A stretch of DNA of 64,000 bases from the NCBI GenBank assembly GCA_039621445.1, contig CP154956.1, positions 77,372,474-77,436,473 on the forward strand, given 5' to 3'. Positions within the stretch are counted from its first letter, which is position 1. Each line of letters begins with the position of its first letter. Under the pieces are notes generated by a model. The model worked only from the letters and a program-made list of their open reading frames with translations. It searched no databases and had not been told where the DNA came from. This stretch comes from Euglena gracilis (taxonomy: Eukaryota > Euglenida > Euglenophyceae > Euglenales). The translations under genes were made by a program, and so were the position numbers. This document shows, piece after piece, positions 29,028 to 41,100 of the stretch.

Positions 29028-29426
29028 ATGAAGAAGACCGCAAACAGTGTGGACTGCATGCTCCCCCGACCCCCGAAACCAGATGAATTTGTTGCTACAC
29101 TGGAAAAGTATTTGGTCGATTTGCAGAAGGGCCCTGCTGTTGACCCAATACACGGTACGTTGTTGGCCAACGTGTTGGAAGAGAAGCCAAAAGGGACCGC
29201 AAAGGCTGAGCGTGTAGCTGTTACACGCCTGTTGGAGTTCCAGCAGGTGTGTAAACATCTGAACGCTCAGTATGAGGACCGGACCTGGATGGCTTTTTTC
29301 CCGCATGGGCTGGTTGGGTCATTGACCCCAGATATTTGTTTGATGAGGCTACCCTCATCAATCAAGCTGAGCAACAACGCCGCGCCAACTGTCTCTCAGC
29401 TGTTACAGCTCACGGTTGTCCGGTGA
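29028..29426 (+). CDS. 132-residue ORF of unknown function between palindromic repeats
   Basis: A clean open frame runs from ATG 29028 to TGA. It begins MKKTANSVDCMLPRPPKPDE, is mixed in composition and largely helical in character (TLEKYLVDLQKGPAV, RVAVTRLLEFQQVCKHL), with no membrane segment. Composition and codon variety look protein-like and there is no homopolymer run in it. It is flanked by related palindromic repeats at 28,746-28,883 and 29,497-29,534, which suggests the block may move or have moved as a unit. No family is recognised. Confidence 0.5.
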   Translation: MKKTANSVDCMLPRPPKPDEFVATLEKYLVDLQKGPAVDPIHGTLLANVLEEKPKGTAKAERVAVTRLLEFQQVCKHLNAQYEDRTWMAFFPHGLVGSLTPDICLMRLPSSIKLSNNAAPTVSQLLQLTVVR

Positions 29427-29496
29427 CTTTCCACTGCCCTGCTGCATTGCATTAGATGTATAACACCTCGCATTTCTGGCAAACACCTTTTATTTT

Positions 29497-29534
29497 CCAG
29501 TCCACGAGACACAGTGTGTGTCCCAGTCCACGGG
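29497..29534. repeat. Single unit of the 28.7-kb palindrome family
   Basis: The sequence matches one arm of the palindrome (CCAGTCCACGAGACACAGTG, then TGTGTCCCAGTCCACGGG), about 70 bases after the 132-residue ORF. Confidence 0.8.
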
Positions 29535-29737
29535 GATCCTGGGTCGTTGATGGTGAATAAAAACCACCACCTTTGATTCCTTAGCGATCAGACGGAATGC
29601 TTGAATGTCTGAGCAACCTCCAGGGTGAATTACCACAAACTGACAAAATCATATGCCTGCTCATTCCATCCCACACCAAAGAAAAGAAATTCTCCTTGAT
29701 TTGAAAATTGATTTGCAAAACCTTGGGCCAAAGTGAG

Positions 29738-30488
29738 CTAACACAAACAGCGGCAAATCACACCGGTGAGGGTGGTTACGGAGCCACTGGAACGGGCTTC
29801 CACCCCCACACGAGGCCACTGGGCCCGGGGCCGGGCGGAGGGCGCCCTGCCCAGGACGGACCAGAGGGGGACCTCGGGGGTGGAGATGAGGTACATCAGC
29901 CCCTCCAGCACCAGCCCGCCCGCCAGGAACGCCGCCACGCCGCTGTTGAACTCGCAGAACTTGTTTGGCGCCTCCGGCTGGTCCTCCGGCGCGCCGTCAC
30001 GGCTTGCCATTGGACCACGCGGGTTGGGGGGGGGAAGGCTGAACTTGTCCACGGGGAAGGGGTTTTGGAGTGTCCTGGAGTACGAGGGCAAACCGACCCC
30101 CCCCCCCGAGGTGTTTGGCAGAAGTTTTGCCCCAAAATGGGCTGTTCAGGACATTCGATATCGGAGCATCTTGGCCGAGTGCCCAAGCACTTCTGGCCAT
30201 ATGCGCAAATTTGGGGGGGGGGGGTTGGATCTGGGGTGCCTGGGGTGCCGCCCAGGCAGGTCACCGCCCGGGGTGTCGGCCACACAAAACATGTCAAACA
30301 ACGACAAAACACTGTCCAACTGCAATACCTCCAACTGGTTCACCCGTTGGGATGGGGGCACTCCTCCATCCGAGTCGCGATCACCAACGTGCACAGGGCA
30401 ACCCCTGGTCCTCCAGTTCGTTGTGGTCCTCGAAGTCCGCCTCCAGCTCGTCGCGCAGGTGCGCCTGCCGGCTCTCGGTGCTGGCCAT
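29738..30488 (-). CDS. Two-exon gene for a small single-pass membrane protein
   Basis: Exon 1 (30488-30385) starts at ATG and encodes MASTESRQAHLRDELEADF followed by an acidic stretch. It ends at a GT donor (GTGATC). Exon 2 (30002-29738) follows a CAAG acceptor, joins in frame, and encodes RDGAPEDQPEAPNKFC, a hydrophobic helix (GVAAFLAGGLVLEGLMYLIS) and a basic tail, ending at TAG. The joined length is 122 residues. The single membrane span suggests an organelle or ER membrane protein, but no family is recognised. The acceptor is weak, so exon 2's start could differ by a few bases. Base composition is GC-rich like the neighbouring exons. Confidence 0.5.
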
Positions 30489-31764
30489 GGCGAGCACAGG
30501 GGGGAGACTGGGACTGGGAGGCAGCGCGACGCAGGGCGGCGGACTCCACCGGGGCAGGGCGGGGCATGACCCACTCCGAGCACAACGCCGGGGGATGGCT
30601 GGGCCGGCCCGCAGTCCGTCCGCTGCGTGCGGCCGAGCTTCGGGGTGGGGTGTCCCGTGCCGGTTGGGAGTTCTGACCCGGGGGTAATGAGGGTTTAGAA
30701 GACAACGTGGGAAACCCTCTGGAGGGCCTCAAATGGCCTTCAAAGGCCCTCAAAGGCCCTCAATGCTGGCGCACTCTTGTCATTGATCTGGTGTATTCCT
30801 AAACCACTCACTCCCCCCCCCAAAAAAACAGACCGATTGCATTTATTAGAACATTTTGATATTATGCATCTCTTTTGCTTGTGTGGCTCTTTCACGCCTG
30901 GCTCAATTTCTTAACAAGGCCGTGGCTTTCTTGGTCCAAGGCGAACATGGAATTTCTAAAGACCCCCTGGGGGTACAGGCTGGCTGGAAAGGTGCTGGCT
31001 GGGGAAAAAAGTGCTGGCTGGACACCAACCCCCAGGGGGTGGGGGCTGGGTAGGGCCTGACTGGTACCCCAAAACTGGCAAAAGTCAGTTGAGTTAGACT
31101 TCTTCAGCCAAAATTTCAGGTGAACCCCAAAAAACCTTCGCAAATGCCTTTTTTGGATGATTTTTGACCCCCTTTCTGGTCCAGCCCAACTGCACCGCAC
31201 TGGACCGGGACCAGGACCAGGCTGTTTTTTACCAACCCCGGGGGGGGAGGGGGGGGTCCGGAGTGCCTGTGAGTGCCTGCCCAGGCAGGCACTACCCCCC
31301 CCGGGGGGGGGGGTCGGATTTCGGCCTGTGCCCGGGCACATTCCTTTGAAAATAGGCCATTTTTGGCTCCCCGGCGCCTTTGGCGCCGGGGTTGTGCTAG
31401 GGCACTTTTGGCCGTGTGCCCTACCCCCCCCCCCCGGGGGGTCGGATTTGGAGTGCCTTGGGGCGCCTGCCCAGGCAGGCACCCCCCCCCCCCCCAGGGT
31501 GGGGTCGGCACCCGACTAAAATACAGCCTGACCAGGACCTAGCCAGGGGCCAGGGGTCCTTCCGCTTAAGGAACACCCCGTTGAAGAACACGGTGTTACT
31601 GGCATCTCCACCAGGCCACGGGCGCCTGGCAACGATGGGACTTCAACAGCGCAGTGTCCCGCGACACTCGTCCCGTGGTGTGTTGGCGATCGCGGTGCAG
31701 TGCAGCACAGTGGCGGGCGTTGGGTGGGTCAAGGGGCTGGGGGGCCCCGCTGGGGGGTGGGCAC
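30489..31764. other. No gene seen; intron or intergenic
   Basis: The stretch contains several runs of C or G with repeated phrases such as CTGCCCAGGCAGGCAC (about 31,276 and 31,467). I see no coding signal in it. It separates two minus-strand coding stretches. Confidence 0.4.
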
Positions 31765-31935
31765 CCCTTCCCCCGAGGCGGGGACGGCGTCGTCCGCCTC
31801 GGCCAGCGGCGGGCGGGCGACCCGCACCCACGCCGGGCGGCGGTCCGCGGCGGCGGGCAGCGCGGCGGGGGCCGGGGCCAGCCCCCGGCCGACCTGCCGC
31901 AGGAACCCCCGGTACTGCTCCGCCGTGGCGAGCGA
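31765..31935 (-). CDS. Likely coding exon, unknown gene
   Basis: On the minus strand an acceptor (CCCGGCGCAG) precedes 57 codons reading SLATAEQYRGFLRQVGRGLA and on through ALPAAADRRPAWVRVA and PPLAEADDAVPAS, before a GTGCCC donor. Composition is protein-like and strongly GC-rich at third positions. The phase does not join directly to the exon at 32.4-32.6 kb, so an exon may be missing between them or they belong to different genes. Confidence 0.45.
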
Positions 31936-32448
31936 CTGCGCCGGGGGGGCGGGGCCAGGGGGGGCCCAGTCTCAGTCGGCACCCATCAGTGCCCGCCTGA
32001 ACCCCGCCGCATCGGTTCCCGGAGCAGCGGCTTGCTGGAAAGGTCGGCGTAATTTTGTGCCCGCCACCGTCAGGTCCAACGTGAAAGAAAAATGCAGTCT
32101 GAACAGGGGCTGTTCGTTGGACAAGGAGATTTGTTGGATGGGGGGGGGGTTGGCTTGCGCTCCAGAGTGGACTCATTCGAGTCATGCAGTGGTGAAGTAA
32201 ATCTTGTCGGATCTGATCCCCTCCCCCAGGACTGTCCACCTTCTGTGACCAAAATATCAAATATCCCAACAGCAAACCATCTGAGTGCGGACAAAGAATA
32301 TCGCAAAAGAGATCACCCACATTTCATCCTGAGGTCGGGGGAACTGAACTAAAGCTGGACAGAAATACACGGAAGCTCTCCGATATTGACGCCTGGCGGT
32401 TGCCTGCCTGCCCTCCGCTCCCCCCCTGCCGCAAGCAAGGATGCCCAC

Positions 32449-32638
32449 CCTGTGCAGGGGCCTCCTCCGTACCACCGGTGGAATCTGGCTCGCCCGCCTC
32501 CGCCGCCTCTTCAGCGACTTCGGCCTCCTCTTCGTACTCCGTCCGTTGGATGCGCTGGAACCCTTCGATGAGGGCTGGGGCCGCCAGCAGGGCTGCCCAG
32601 GAATGCCTGTTTCCCCTCAACGACCCAGGGAGGGCAGG
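32449..32638 (-). CDS. Likely coding exon, acidic protein of unknown gene
   Basis: On the minus strand, after the acceptor CCACTTCAG, 63 codons read PALPGSLRGNRHSWAALLA, FQRIQRTEYEEEAEVAEEAA, ending near EAPAQ at a GTGGGC donor. It joins in phase to the exon at 33,962-34,074. The acidic helical tail is typical of a flexible or coiled segment. No family is recognised. Confidence 0.45.
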
Positions 32639-33961
32639 CTGAAGTGGAGTGTCGTCGGAAACAGTGACTGGCAGCTCGAAAATGAACATTGGCTGTTGTC
32701 GTTGCACCGTTTTGAGCCACAACTGCCCCCCCCCCCCCGGGTCACATTTCGGAAACACCCGCCCTCCCCCGGAGGGGGGGGGGGGCGGCCCCCCCCTCCC
32801 CCTGTGCGAAAAAAATTCCGGCACGAAGCACTGCCTTTTTTGTAGGGCGGGTCCTCTGCAGGAGCAAAGTCCAAATAAAACTCCCGCCTGCGACGGAGCG
32901 GCCCACTGCAAGAGCCCCATCCCCAGAGCACACCAGCCAGAAACCGGCAGCCTTTCAAAGGAACGGAGCACACTGTGCGGTGGCAAAATGCCTCAGAGAG
33001 CAAACTTTCCTGAGGCGGAATGATGTCTTTTTCATTTCAGAGACATATTTTTGACTTTTTTCACGCAAAAAAGCCGCGGCTGGAGGCTTTGGTCCACTAC
33101 AAACCCACCCGCTCTTTTTTTTTTGTGTGCGGGGGGGTTAGAGGCAGCGGAGCACGGGTCCAGACCACCCCCCTCCCCCCTCACTTAATGCCCTGCCCCA
33201 AACAGTGCTTAAAAAAGCCCCCCCTCCAAAATCGTGCTTTTGCACACTTTTTTTTCCTGAAAAACTGGCCAAAACATACGCCAAATATTTCATCTCCATT
33301 TCATCGCCGGAGAAAATTTCTTTGGTTCCCGGGTGGGTTCCCAGACCTCTCCCTTCAGTCTGAAAGGGGGGTCTTGACCCCCCCCCTTCAGTCTGAAAGG
33401 GGGGTCTTGACCCCCCCCCCCCGTGCAGAACCAATACTCATTTCACACCCTGATTTGGCGGTTTTGCCAGCACACAAGGCAAAAGGGCGGCCACCACGCC
33501 GACATTTTTGAAGTAGGCTCGGAGGTTTGCCAGCCAGCTCTTGCCGGATCCAGCCCACTGGAAGGAGCTGAATAAATTTGCGGGAAAACATACTGTGTGC
33601 CATTCAGGGGTTCTTTGGGGGGTCATTGGGCGGTCAGGGGTTCCCCAATTTTGGGCTGCAGTTGCTTAAAACAAACACACACACACACACACACACGCAC
33701 ACACACACACCTAATGCTGGGAATAAAGCTGGGTCCGACCCAACAGCCCAGAAAATGGAAAAAACTCAAGCGCATTTCTTTTTGGCTAAATTTGGAAATA
33801 GGAAGAGAGACAGATCAACTCGGTCCACACAAATTTGTATATTTCTCCATGAGCATCCCGGATGCACGGCTGGAATGCGTTGCATTGAATTCGCCGCTTT
33901 GCCGCCAGCCAGTTGTTGCAGTGGCCGGATCTCGGCCAGGGTGCGGCCCAGCCCTGGCCAC

Positions 33962-34074
33962 CAGCTCGGGCTTCTCCTCCTCCTCCTCGCCATCGTCGTC
34001 GTCCAACTCCGGGTAGTAGTTGTAGCCCTGCACTTGAGGGCCCGCGGGGGCGGGCTGCAGCGCCAGTGGCAGCG
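33962..34074 (-). CDS. Likely coding exon upstream of the 32.4-kb exon
   Basis: On the minus strand, after the acceptor ATCTCGCAG, 37 codons read LPLALQPAPAGPQVQGYNYY, PELDDDDGEEEEEKPEL, with a GTGGCC donor in phase 0 matching the next exon's start. An additional open minus-strand stretch at 34.36-34.63 kb (LLNKVHLKDKFKNRIRKLPS) could be an earlier exon, but its splice sites are unclear. Confidence 0.45.
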
Positions 34075-34689
34075 CTGCGAGATGAGCGCACATGAGAGCG
34101 AGAATTGGGCGGACGGAAGACTCCGGAGCTCTCTGTGGTTCCGTCGACGCCCGGTAAGGGCTCCCCAAGAGGCGGCTTGACAAGGCTGGGGGGATCCGTC
34201 GGGTGCATGCACAACTGCAGGGTTTGGGGCCGGGGGTCGGCGGGGGCCATACGGCGGCGTGGGAAGCGATCGGCGGGGACCTCCGGGAGGGGCAGCCCGT
34301 CTGAGGAAATAACCGAATGGGGTTGGGAGAATATGGAGGGGACAAGACAGAGGCTTTCCTATTAAAAAGACAGGGGGCGAGGCTGACCAGAACGGGGGAC
34401 AGGCTGACTGTGTGCGAAGAGGCTGAGGGCGAGATTGGGGGGGAGAGAGAGAGCAAGACCACCAGCTATTCTCCATCTGTTCCGAGAATCATTCATGCAG
34501 CACCCAAAAAGAGTCCCGGACAAGTTTTTAATCCAATGCAATAACACATCAGAGGGAAGCTTTCGGATTCGGTTTTTGAACTTGTCCTTCAGATGGACCT
34601 TGTTTAGCAGCTGTGGTTTATCTACAGTGTGTGGACGTCCAACAATTTATCAAACGCTGGCAACACCCACTTTTCTGAGGTCGAGTGAG

Positions 34690-34708
34690 CGAGCGAGCGA
34701 GTGAGCGA

Positions 34709-34756
<48 letters not shown>

Positions 34757-34775
34757 TATATAATATGGCAGCCCG
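34690..34775. repeat. GA/TA microsatellite
   Basis: (GAGC) then (GA)n with single TA interruptions, ending in a short TA run. Confidence 0.9.
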
Positions 34776-34840
34776 AAACTACTGGCCCCCCCGGGGGGGC
34801 CCAGTAGTTAATGCGGGGGGGGTAGTCAGACTCCCCCCGC
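34765..34840. repeat. Partial fold-back element copy
   Basis: It begins ATGGCAGCCCGAAACTACTG and continues through a C/G run palindrome (GGCCCCCCCGGGGGGGCC) to TAGTTAATGCGG. It matches one end of the fold-back elements at 35.55 and 36.17 kb. Confidence 0.6.
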
Positions 34841-35550
34841 CTTAAAGAAGATGGACCTCCCCGGGGTAAAGAAGAGGGACCCCCCTCCCCTGCTGTCCAT
34901 CACTATATATATACTTATATATTTATATATATTATATATTATATATACATATATACATACCGTAGCCCCTATACCGATCCATGGCGAGGGGGGGGGGGGG
35001 GCGCTCCCCCGACCTGCGCCCCCGAATGATGTGCGCCAACCCGTCCCGCCGGAAGCATCCCGAAACGGAGCGTTAGGGGGTGCCGCCCACCCGCTCTGGC
35101 CGTGGGGCCGCCCCATGGCTTGCCGTGCCTCGTCTCCCCGGTTGCCCATGGGGCTACCACCGCGCGCCGCACAGCGACCCCGGAATGCGTGCGACCCACG
35201 ATTCCCTGCCCCGCGCAAGCAGAAAGGGGAGGGTTAAAGAAGATGGCCCTGAGGGGTTGAAAGAAGATGGACCTCCCCCCCGGATTAAATACTGGCCCCC
35301 CGGGGGGGGGCCATTGGGCGGTTCAGGGCCAATTTTTGGCTGCAATTGCTTAAAACACACACACACACACACAATACATATAATATAGATATTGCTGGAT
35401 ATATAGAAAGAGATATATGAGAGAGAGAAGATATTTGGCTATTATCTTTAGAAGAGAGAGATAGATATAGAATATTATATATAAGAATAATATATATATA
35501 TCTATATATATATATATATTTATATTATAATATATAATTATATATTGAAT
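34841..35550. other. Non-coding, microsatellite-rich
   Basis: TA-rich runs lie at 34,905-34,965 and 35,385-35,545, and a CA run at 35,356-35,373. No gene is seen. Confidence 0.6.
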
Positions 35551-35766
35551 ATGGCAGCTCCCAACTATAGGCCCCCCCCCAGCCAGTTTTTTGCGGTAAT
35601 GATGGAATAGGGTTAGGTGCGCGACTTAGGCTTAGGGTTAGGCCTAACTGGCCACCTAACACCCGCTATAAGTTAGGCCTAACCCTAAGCCTAAGTCGCG
35701 CACCTAACCCTATTCCATCATTAACGCAAAAAAATATTTGGGGGGGCCCTATAGTGGGGCTGCCAT
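35551..35766. repeat. 216-bp fold-back element with telomere-like core
   Basis: The termini ATGGCAGC and GCTGCCAT are inverted repeats. Inside, the 57-base arms (about 35,592-35,648 and 35,672-35,729) pair almost perfectly and contain AGGGTTAGG and CTTAGGGTTAGGCCTAAC. It has no coding capacity. Confidence 0.85.
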
Positions 35767-35984
35767 ATATATATATAGCGAGGCGCACATGAGAGATAAT
35801 AGGGGATGGAGAGGGAGAGGGATAAGGGGAGATATAATGGGGGGAGATAGATATAATAACAGGGGGCCATCATTAACACAAAAAAACTATTTTGACCCCG
35901 GGAGTAAGGGGGACCCCCCAGGGGGGGCCAAGGAGGGGATAGCTGCCATATACATATACAGAGGTGGGTTGGGATATGAGGGGA

Positions 35985-36128
35985 TATAAATAGAATATTA
36001 AAAAGAGATATAGAGAAGAGATAGATATCCTATATATAATATATATATATTATATATAGATATCTATATATATATATATCGATATAAGATATATATATAT
36101 ATATATTATATATATATATATATATATA

Positions 36129-36166
<38 letters not shown>
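35985..36166. repeat. TA-rich microsatellite
   Basis: Long TA/ATA tract with few interruptions. Confidence 0.9.
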
Positions 36167-36167
<1 letters not shown>

Positions 36168-36169
<2 letters not shown>

Positions 36170-36438
36170 AACTACTTGCCCCCCCCCGGGGGGGTCCAAG
36201 TAATTACTCCAGGGGGGGGGGTGGAGTTAGTTGTGTTAATGATGGAGTAGGGTTAGGTGCGCGACTTAGGCTTAGGGTTAGGCCTAACTTGTACACCGAA
36301 CACCCGTCTATCAGTTAGGCCTAACCCTAAGCCTAAGTCGCGCACCTAACCCTATTCTCATTAACACAAAAAACTATTTTGACCCCCTGAGTAATTACTT
36401 GGACCCCCCAGGGGGGCCAGATAGTTTATAGCTGCCAT
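36168..36438. repeat. Second fold-back element copy
   Basis: AACTACTTGCCCCCCCC pairs with GGGCCAGATAGTTTATAGC, and the ATGGCAGC-type end is seen on the right (GCTGCCAT). The inner arms (about 36,236-36,295 and 36,312-36,370) are the same TTAGGGTTAGG-containing sequences as in the 35.55-kb copy, so the two are members of one family. Confidence 0.8.
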
Positions 36439-36470
36439 ATACATATACATATATATGTATATATGTCTAT

Positions 36471-36477
<7 letters not shown>

Positions 36478-36533
<56 letters not shown>
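36478..36533. repeat. CA/TA microsatellite
   Basis: (CA)n followed by (TA)n. Confidence 0.9.
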
Positions 36534-36534
<1 letters not shown>

Positions 36535-36740
36535 GACGTTACACAAAAATTTAAACTTCCAGAACCAAACTGAATGAAGAAAGAAAAGCCGGCGCCCCAT
36601 GTGCTATAACGGTTAAAACCAAAAAAAGTGCAAATAGAAAAAAAAACACCTTCATTGATAACAATGAAGTAGACTGAACTTTCTCACTCATGGCGAAAAA
36701 AGCGTTCGAACCAGGGTTCGGGACATACGGCACACAATAC

Positions 36741-38132
36741 CTCTGTTCCGCTGCAGCGATTCCTTGATGGACTGGAGTATCAACGGGTTCTCGATTTTGT
36801 TGTCTGCGGGAGCATTCAAAGAGAAGTACACAAAATGCCATTTCCCTCGGACAGATAGACCGGGGGCAAACCCCATCCACATGCCCCAATCCTGCCGCTC
36901 CACTTGGCTGCGAAACAGCGCGACGAACCCCACGGCACGGATGGCCCGGGGAGCCCTCCCGTGTGCACTGTGGTGGTTGTTTGGTGCCGTTTCTCCCTCC
37001 TTCTGGCCGGGCGCTGTTGTTCGCCTCTGGCCCTATTTGTCGGTGTACGTGGCGGTGGCCGGAGCCTGGCGGGACTGACGTTGTTCACTTCGCCGTGGAG
37101 TCCCGTGGACGGGGGCGGCGGGGGGACACACTGGCCAGGTCCAGCACCTGCAGCGTGCTGTTCACCTTCAGGGCCGCGGCCAGGGCGGCAGCGCCTTTGT
37201 CCGTGATGCGGTTGTCTGCGGAGGCCCCCGGGGAGCAAGCCCCGGCCCACCCGTGGCATTTCGGCGCTGTTGTTGGGAGTTCGCCGGGATTTGACCAAGT
37301 GAGGTGGTTCGCCGGACGACGAGTATCGTACCAAATCAGACCGTCTCTATCTGGTATTGAGACACATTTTGGTCACTTTAGTGGCTTTTTGCCGATCCCC
37401 CCCACCCAGGGGGAGGGGGTCCGAGCCAAAAACCAGCCATTCACGCTCCGATCTCAGGTTAGGGTTAAGGTTAGGGTTGGGCTCAGTGATTGTTTGCCTG
37501 CTAGGACGTGCCTGCCATCGCAGGCAAATGTGCAAAAATATCATTATGAGTTTGCCTACTCAACAAACACTCACCATTTCAACCCATCATTCAACAGACC
37601 ATCCCATCCCATCCCATCACACTTTCACACCCTCCCTTCTTAGACCATTAGACTCATCAATCAGATTTTTTTGGTCTATTCACTTAACATAATGAACCCC
37701 TTTTTCTCTTACTATAAACTCCTTCCACAAAAATATGCGACAAATGTGGCGGGACAATCTTGAAAACCTCAAATTAGGCGCTAAATATGTGCAGAATATC
37801 CAAAATATGCCCTCTTTTGGTCAAAAATGTGAAAAATGCACAAAATATGCAAAAAATTGCGCAAAATATGCGCTCTGCACTTTTCCTTCTGCGTCCACCA
37901 AAAAAAGTCACCTCCCGGGGGTGGGTCGGACAGGACGAAATGATTGTACATATATGCATAATGTATATATAAACATTGCCAGCAAAACTGGCAACAACTG
38001 CGCACTCTTTGCGATTTGAAAAGAACAATCGTAAAGCCAAAACAAGCAGGGTATCACATAAGGAGAAAAATAATCACAGCACGATGGGGCCACAATTGTT
38101 TGCATTGTGGAGCCCTCGCAAATAGGTCTGTA

Positions 38133-38170
<38 letters not shown>

Positions 38171-41100
38171 CTATACATATGCACGTAAATGCCATATGCA
38201 TACATTTATATGGCATAAACTCCTGCGGGGTACCCCTCCCGACCGGGGACTACCCAGATGGCGAGCAAAATAAACCACTATATTTCCCCCCAAAATAAGG
38301 CGAAATGGAAACTGAAAATAGTTACTACTGGCCGGTATCAAACTTCTTTCAACCCTAACAACAAAATAAGCTCTCCTTGTCAAAACAACTTGTAACTTGT
38401 GGGAAAAAAAAACTCCAGTGGGGGGAGGAAATGCGTGAAACTGGACCCCAAAATATGAGCCAAAATATGCGCCAAATGTGCGAAATAGGGTGACTATGCA
38501 AAGAAACTGGAGGAAACGTGTTGTGCAAAATGATGGCCGATCAAAGCAATCCTCTCAATCATCATCCTTTCTTAGTGCAATGAGTTGTGGTGTTGTTGGG
38601 ATTTGCTGAGATTGGTCAGAACTCCCACCTCCAGAGGGCCAAAAAAATGTTGCCAAGATTTGTTGGGATTTGTCGCTGGAGGTGCTTGCCCGAGAGGAAT
38701 CAGGGGCTGGGGCGGGGCGTGGAAAGACAAATATACAACATCATGGAGTGAACCTTATCACCTCACCCTGCTTACCGTACCTCACTAGTGAACCTTACCT
38801 TTGTTACCTTAGTTGCGTTTTAACCAATTATGATAAATTTTGCAACGGCTGCAAACCTGCCCCTGTAAATTTGGGGTGAAATGGATAGTTTTCTTTTTAA
38901 AAAATACTTCACTTTGGAACAGAGATTTGGCCATACATGGAAGGGGGGATTTGTCATTTCAGGGCTGGAATTCGGCCACTTGCTCCGTTCAGAACACCCA
39001 CCAGGTGCTCAGTTGCAAAATCACCCACTGTGCACTTCATCGCATAACATTTGCAGGGAATCTTGAGACCGAGGGAGGGGGTCCCCACCCAACCACCCCC
39101 TCCCCCCTGAGGGGGTTACTCTTTGGGGGTGGGGTCAATTCTGGGTCAATTTTGTTTTTCAGCGCTTCACGCTAAAAAAAGTTAAAATGGCCAAAATCCC
39201 TCCTCCAGCAGGGGACCCACAAATACCTTTGGAGTACCCACCGGGGTCAGACCTTCAATTTTTTTTTCTGTATGTTGGCTACTGGTCCACGTGCCGATCA
39301 AAAGAAGGATGGATCGCGGTGCAACGGAATGGGTTGTCACATCGGAGGGCATGATAAGGTCACTCTTCCATCACTGAAAAATCAGCAAATGGAAATGTTT
39401 ATTTCCTGGACCGGTACCAAGCCACATACATTGCAGGTAGAGGTTGGTGACGCTGGTGTTCACCCTCAAAGCGTCGGCTATCGCCTCCGCACCACCATCC
39501 CCGATGAGATTTCCTGCAGGCCAGAGAGTCAACACTAACACACGACATTTGCCAACTGCTCAGATTTATTTCAGTCCTGTTTTCCTGTGTTCCTGTAGCT
39601 ACTGTTGCTGTGGGCTGATCTGCGGCCAGTACGGCTGGCAGGAAGGTCTGGTGGTGGGAGGTGGTAGCCCCCCCCCCCCCAAGGTGGGAGGTTGATCCCA
39701 CTCACCCACCACAGCACTGTGAAGGAGAAACTTAAAACCAAAAATCGGCGACCCCAGAAATATGGGAAGGTGGGGGGGTTGCACCACCCTCACCAGGATG
39801 ATGTTGGGGGTGGACCCCGCACCCACTATGCCACCATAGGGTTTGGAGGACTGGCAGAGATTCCCAAACAGCCCTGGGAGGAAGGAAGACCCGGTGACCA
39901 CCCCACCCATTATGACGTGGTGCAAAGAAACATTTCCAACAATTTTGATCGAAAATCAGCACCCTGGAAAAACGAGAGGGGGTGGGGCGTCCACGGTTAA
40001 AGAATGCAAATTCCTGTTCAGCCCTGAGGTGGAGATCTCCTGAAACTGTCGAAACAAAATCAAGCAACAGGGTGAGACCACCATTGGCAAATCAATTAAA
40101 ATTGCTTTCCAAAACCATTAGACTCTATTAAGAAGCGATTTCCATCGGCAAACAAACCTTTTAAAGAGTTTTGAGTATTTTCAAAATATTGTACCCACAA
40201 AAACGTATTTAACCCACCTCCAGTTGATTGAAAACACCCCCAATGGTGTAACCTGACCTTCCTCCTGAGCAAACTTAAATTCCTTCAGGTTCCCTCTGGC
40301 TGAACGAATTCTCTGTTAGAAATCAACACCACAAGGTCATACGGTACAAAAACAAAGTGGTGAGGGACGAGTTGAACTTCATCCCCTCTGCCAAAAACTC
40401 GGCACCGCGGTCTTCAATGTTGTTGTCTGCAGGAGAAACGGAACTGCGCACAGGCCGTTTTTAATATTGCCATTGGTGAGAGGGGAAAAAAAATCAATCC
40501 TTGAGGGAACAACTTTTGAGAAAGTACACAAGCTATCCAAAATTGTGTTGGCATTAACTGTTTGCTGTGATTGCGCATTACCATGGTTTCAGGAAACTAG
40601 CCTTCTCTTGACAATCAATCAAAACTTTGTCCAAGTCGGGATTTTTGCTTTATCCTCATCAGCCCCACTCGTCCATCGGTTCCCAATCACAACTAACGAT
40701 GCCTACCGAGGGCCACTTTCCCCTTCAAAAACTAGTTATTTCCGATCGGGGGGGGGGGGCGGTCATTGAGACACTGGGCCAAAATGGCCTATCGGCAGGT
40801 GTCGAACCCACGGGATCCGTGGGTTCCGACCTACGCTGACCAACAGTTGTCTGCCAGGAATGTATGGGAAGGACTGGTGGGCGAGCGGCCAATAGACCAA
40901 TAGACCAATAGACGGGGGGGGGGGGGCTCGGCAGGGACCCATTTTCGGGGGCTGATTTTATCAAAATGTTGATGGGTCAAAATTTATGGTGCTTTGTGAT
41001 GAAGTGAAAGAGCAAAACCCACTTGGCCCACCTTTCACCCTCTGGGGGGGGTCCGGACCCATCACGTTATGTCGGCCACCAGGATCAGTTGCGCACCAGA

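Noticed and set aside
35592-35729. Internal telomere or subtelomere
   Set aside because: Only two or three TTAGGG-like units occur, inside the arms of a fold-back element; there is no tandem array.
36700-36735. GGTTCGAAC, another tRNA T-loop look-alike
   Set aside because: No pairing T-stem or further cloverleaf parts are present around it.
40790-40845. tRNA-like GGGTTCGACACC motif on the minus strand
   Set aside because: The flanking bases do not form a T-stem and no anticodon arm or acceptor stem can be built; the region is a short inverted repeat (CCCACGGGATCCGTGGG).
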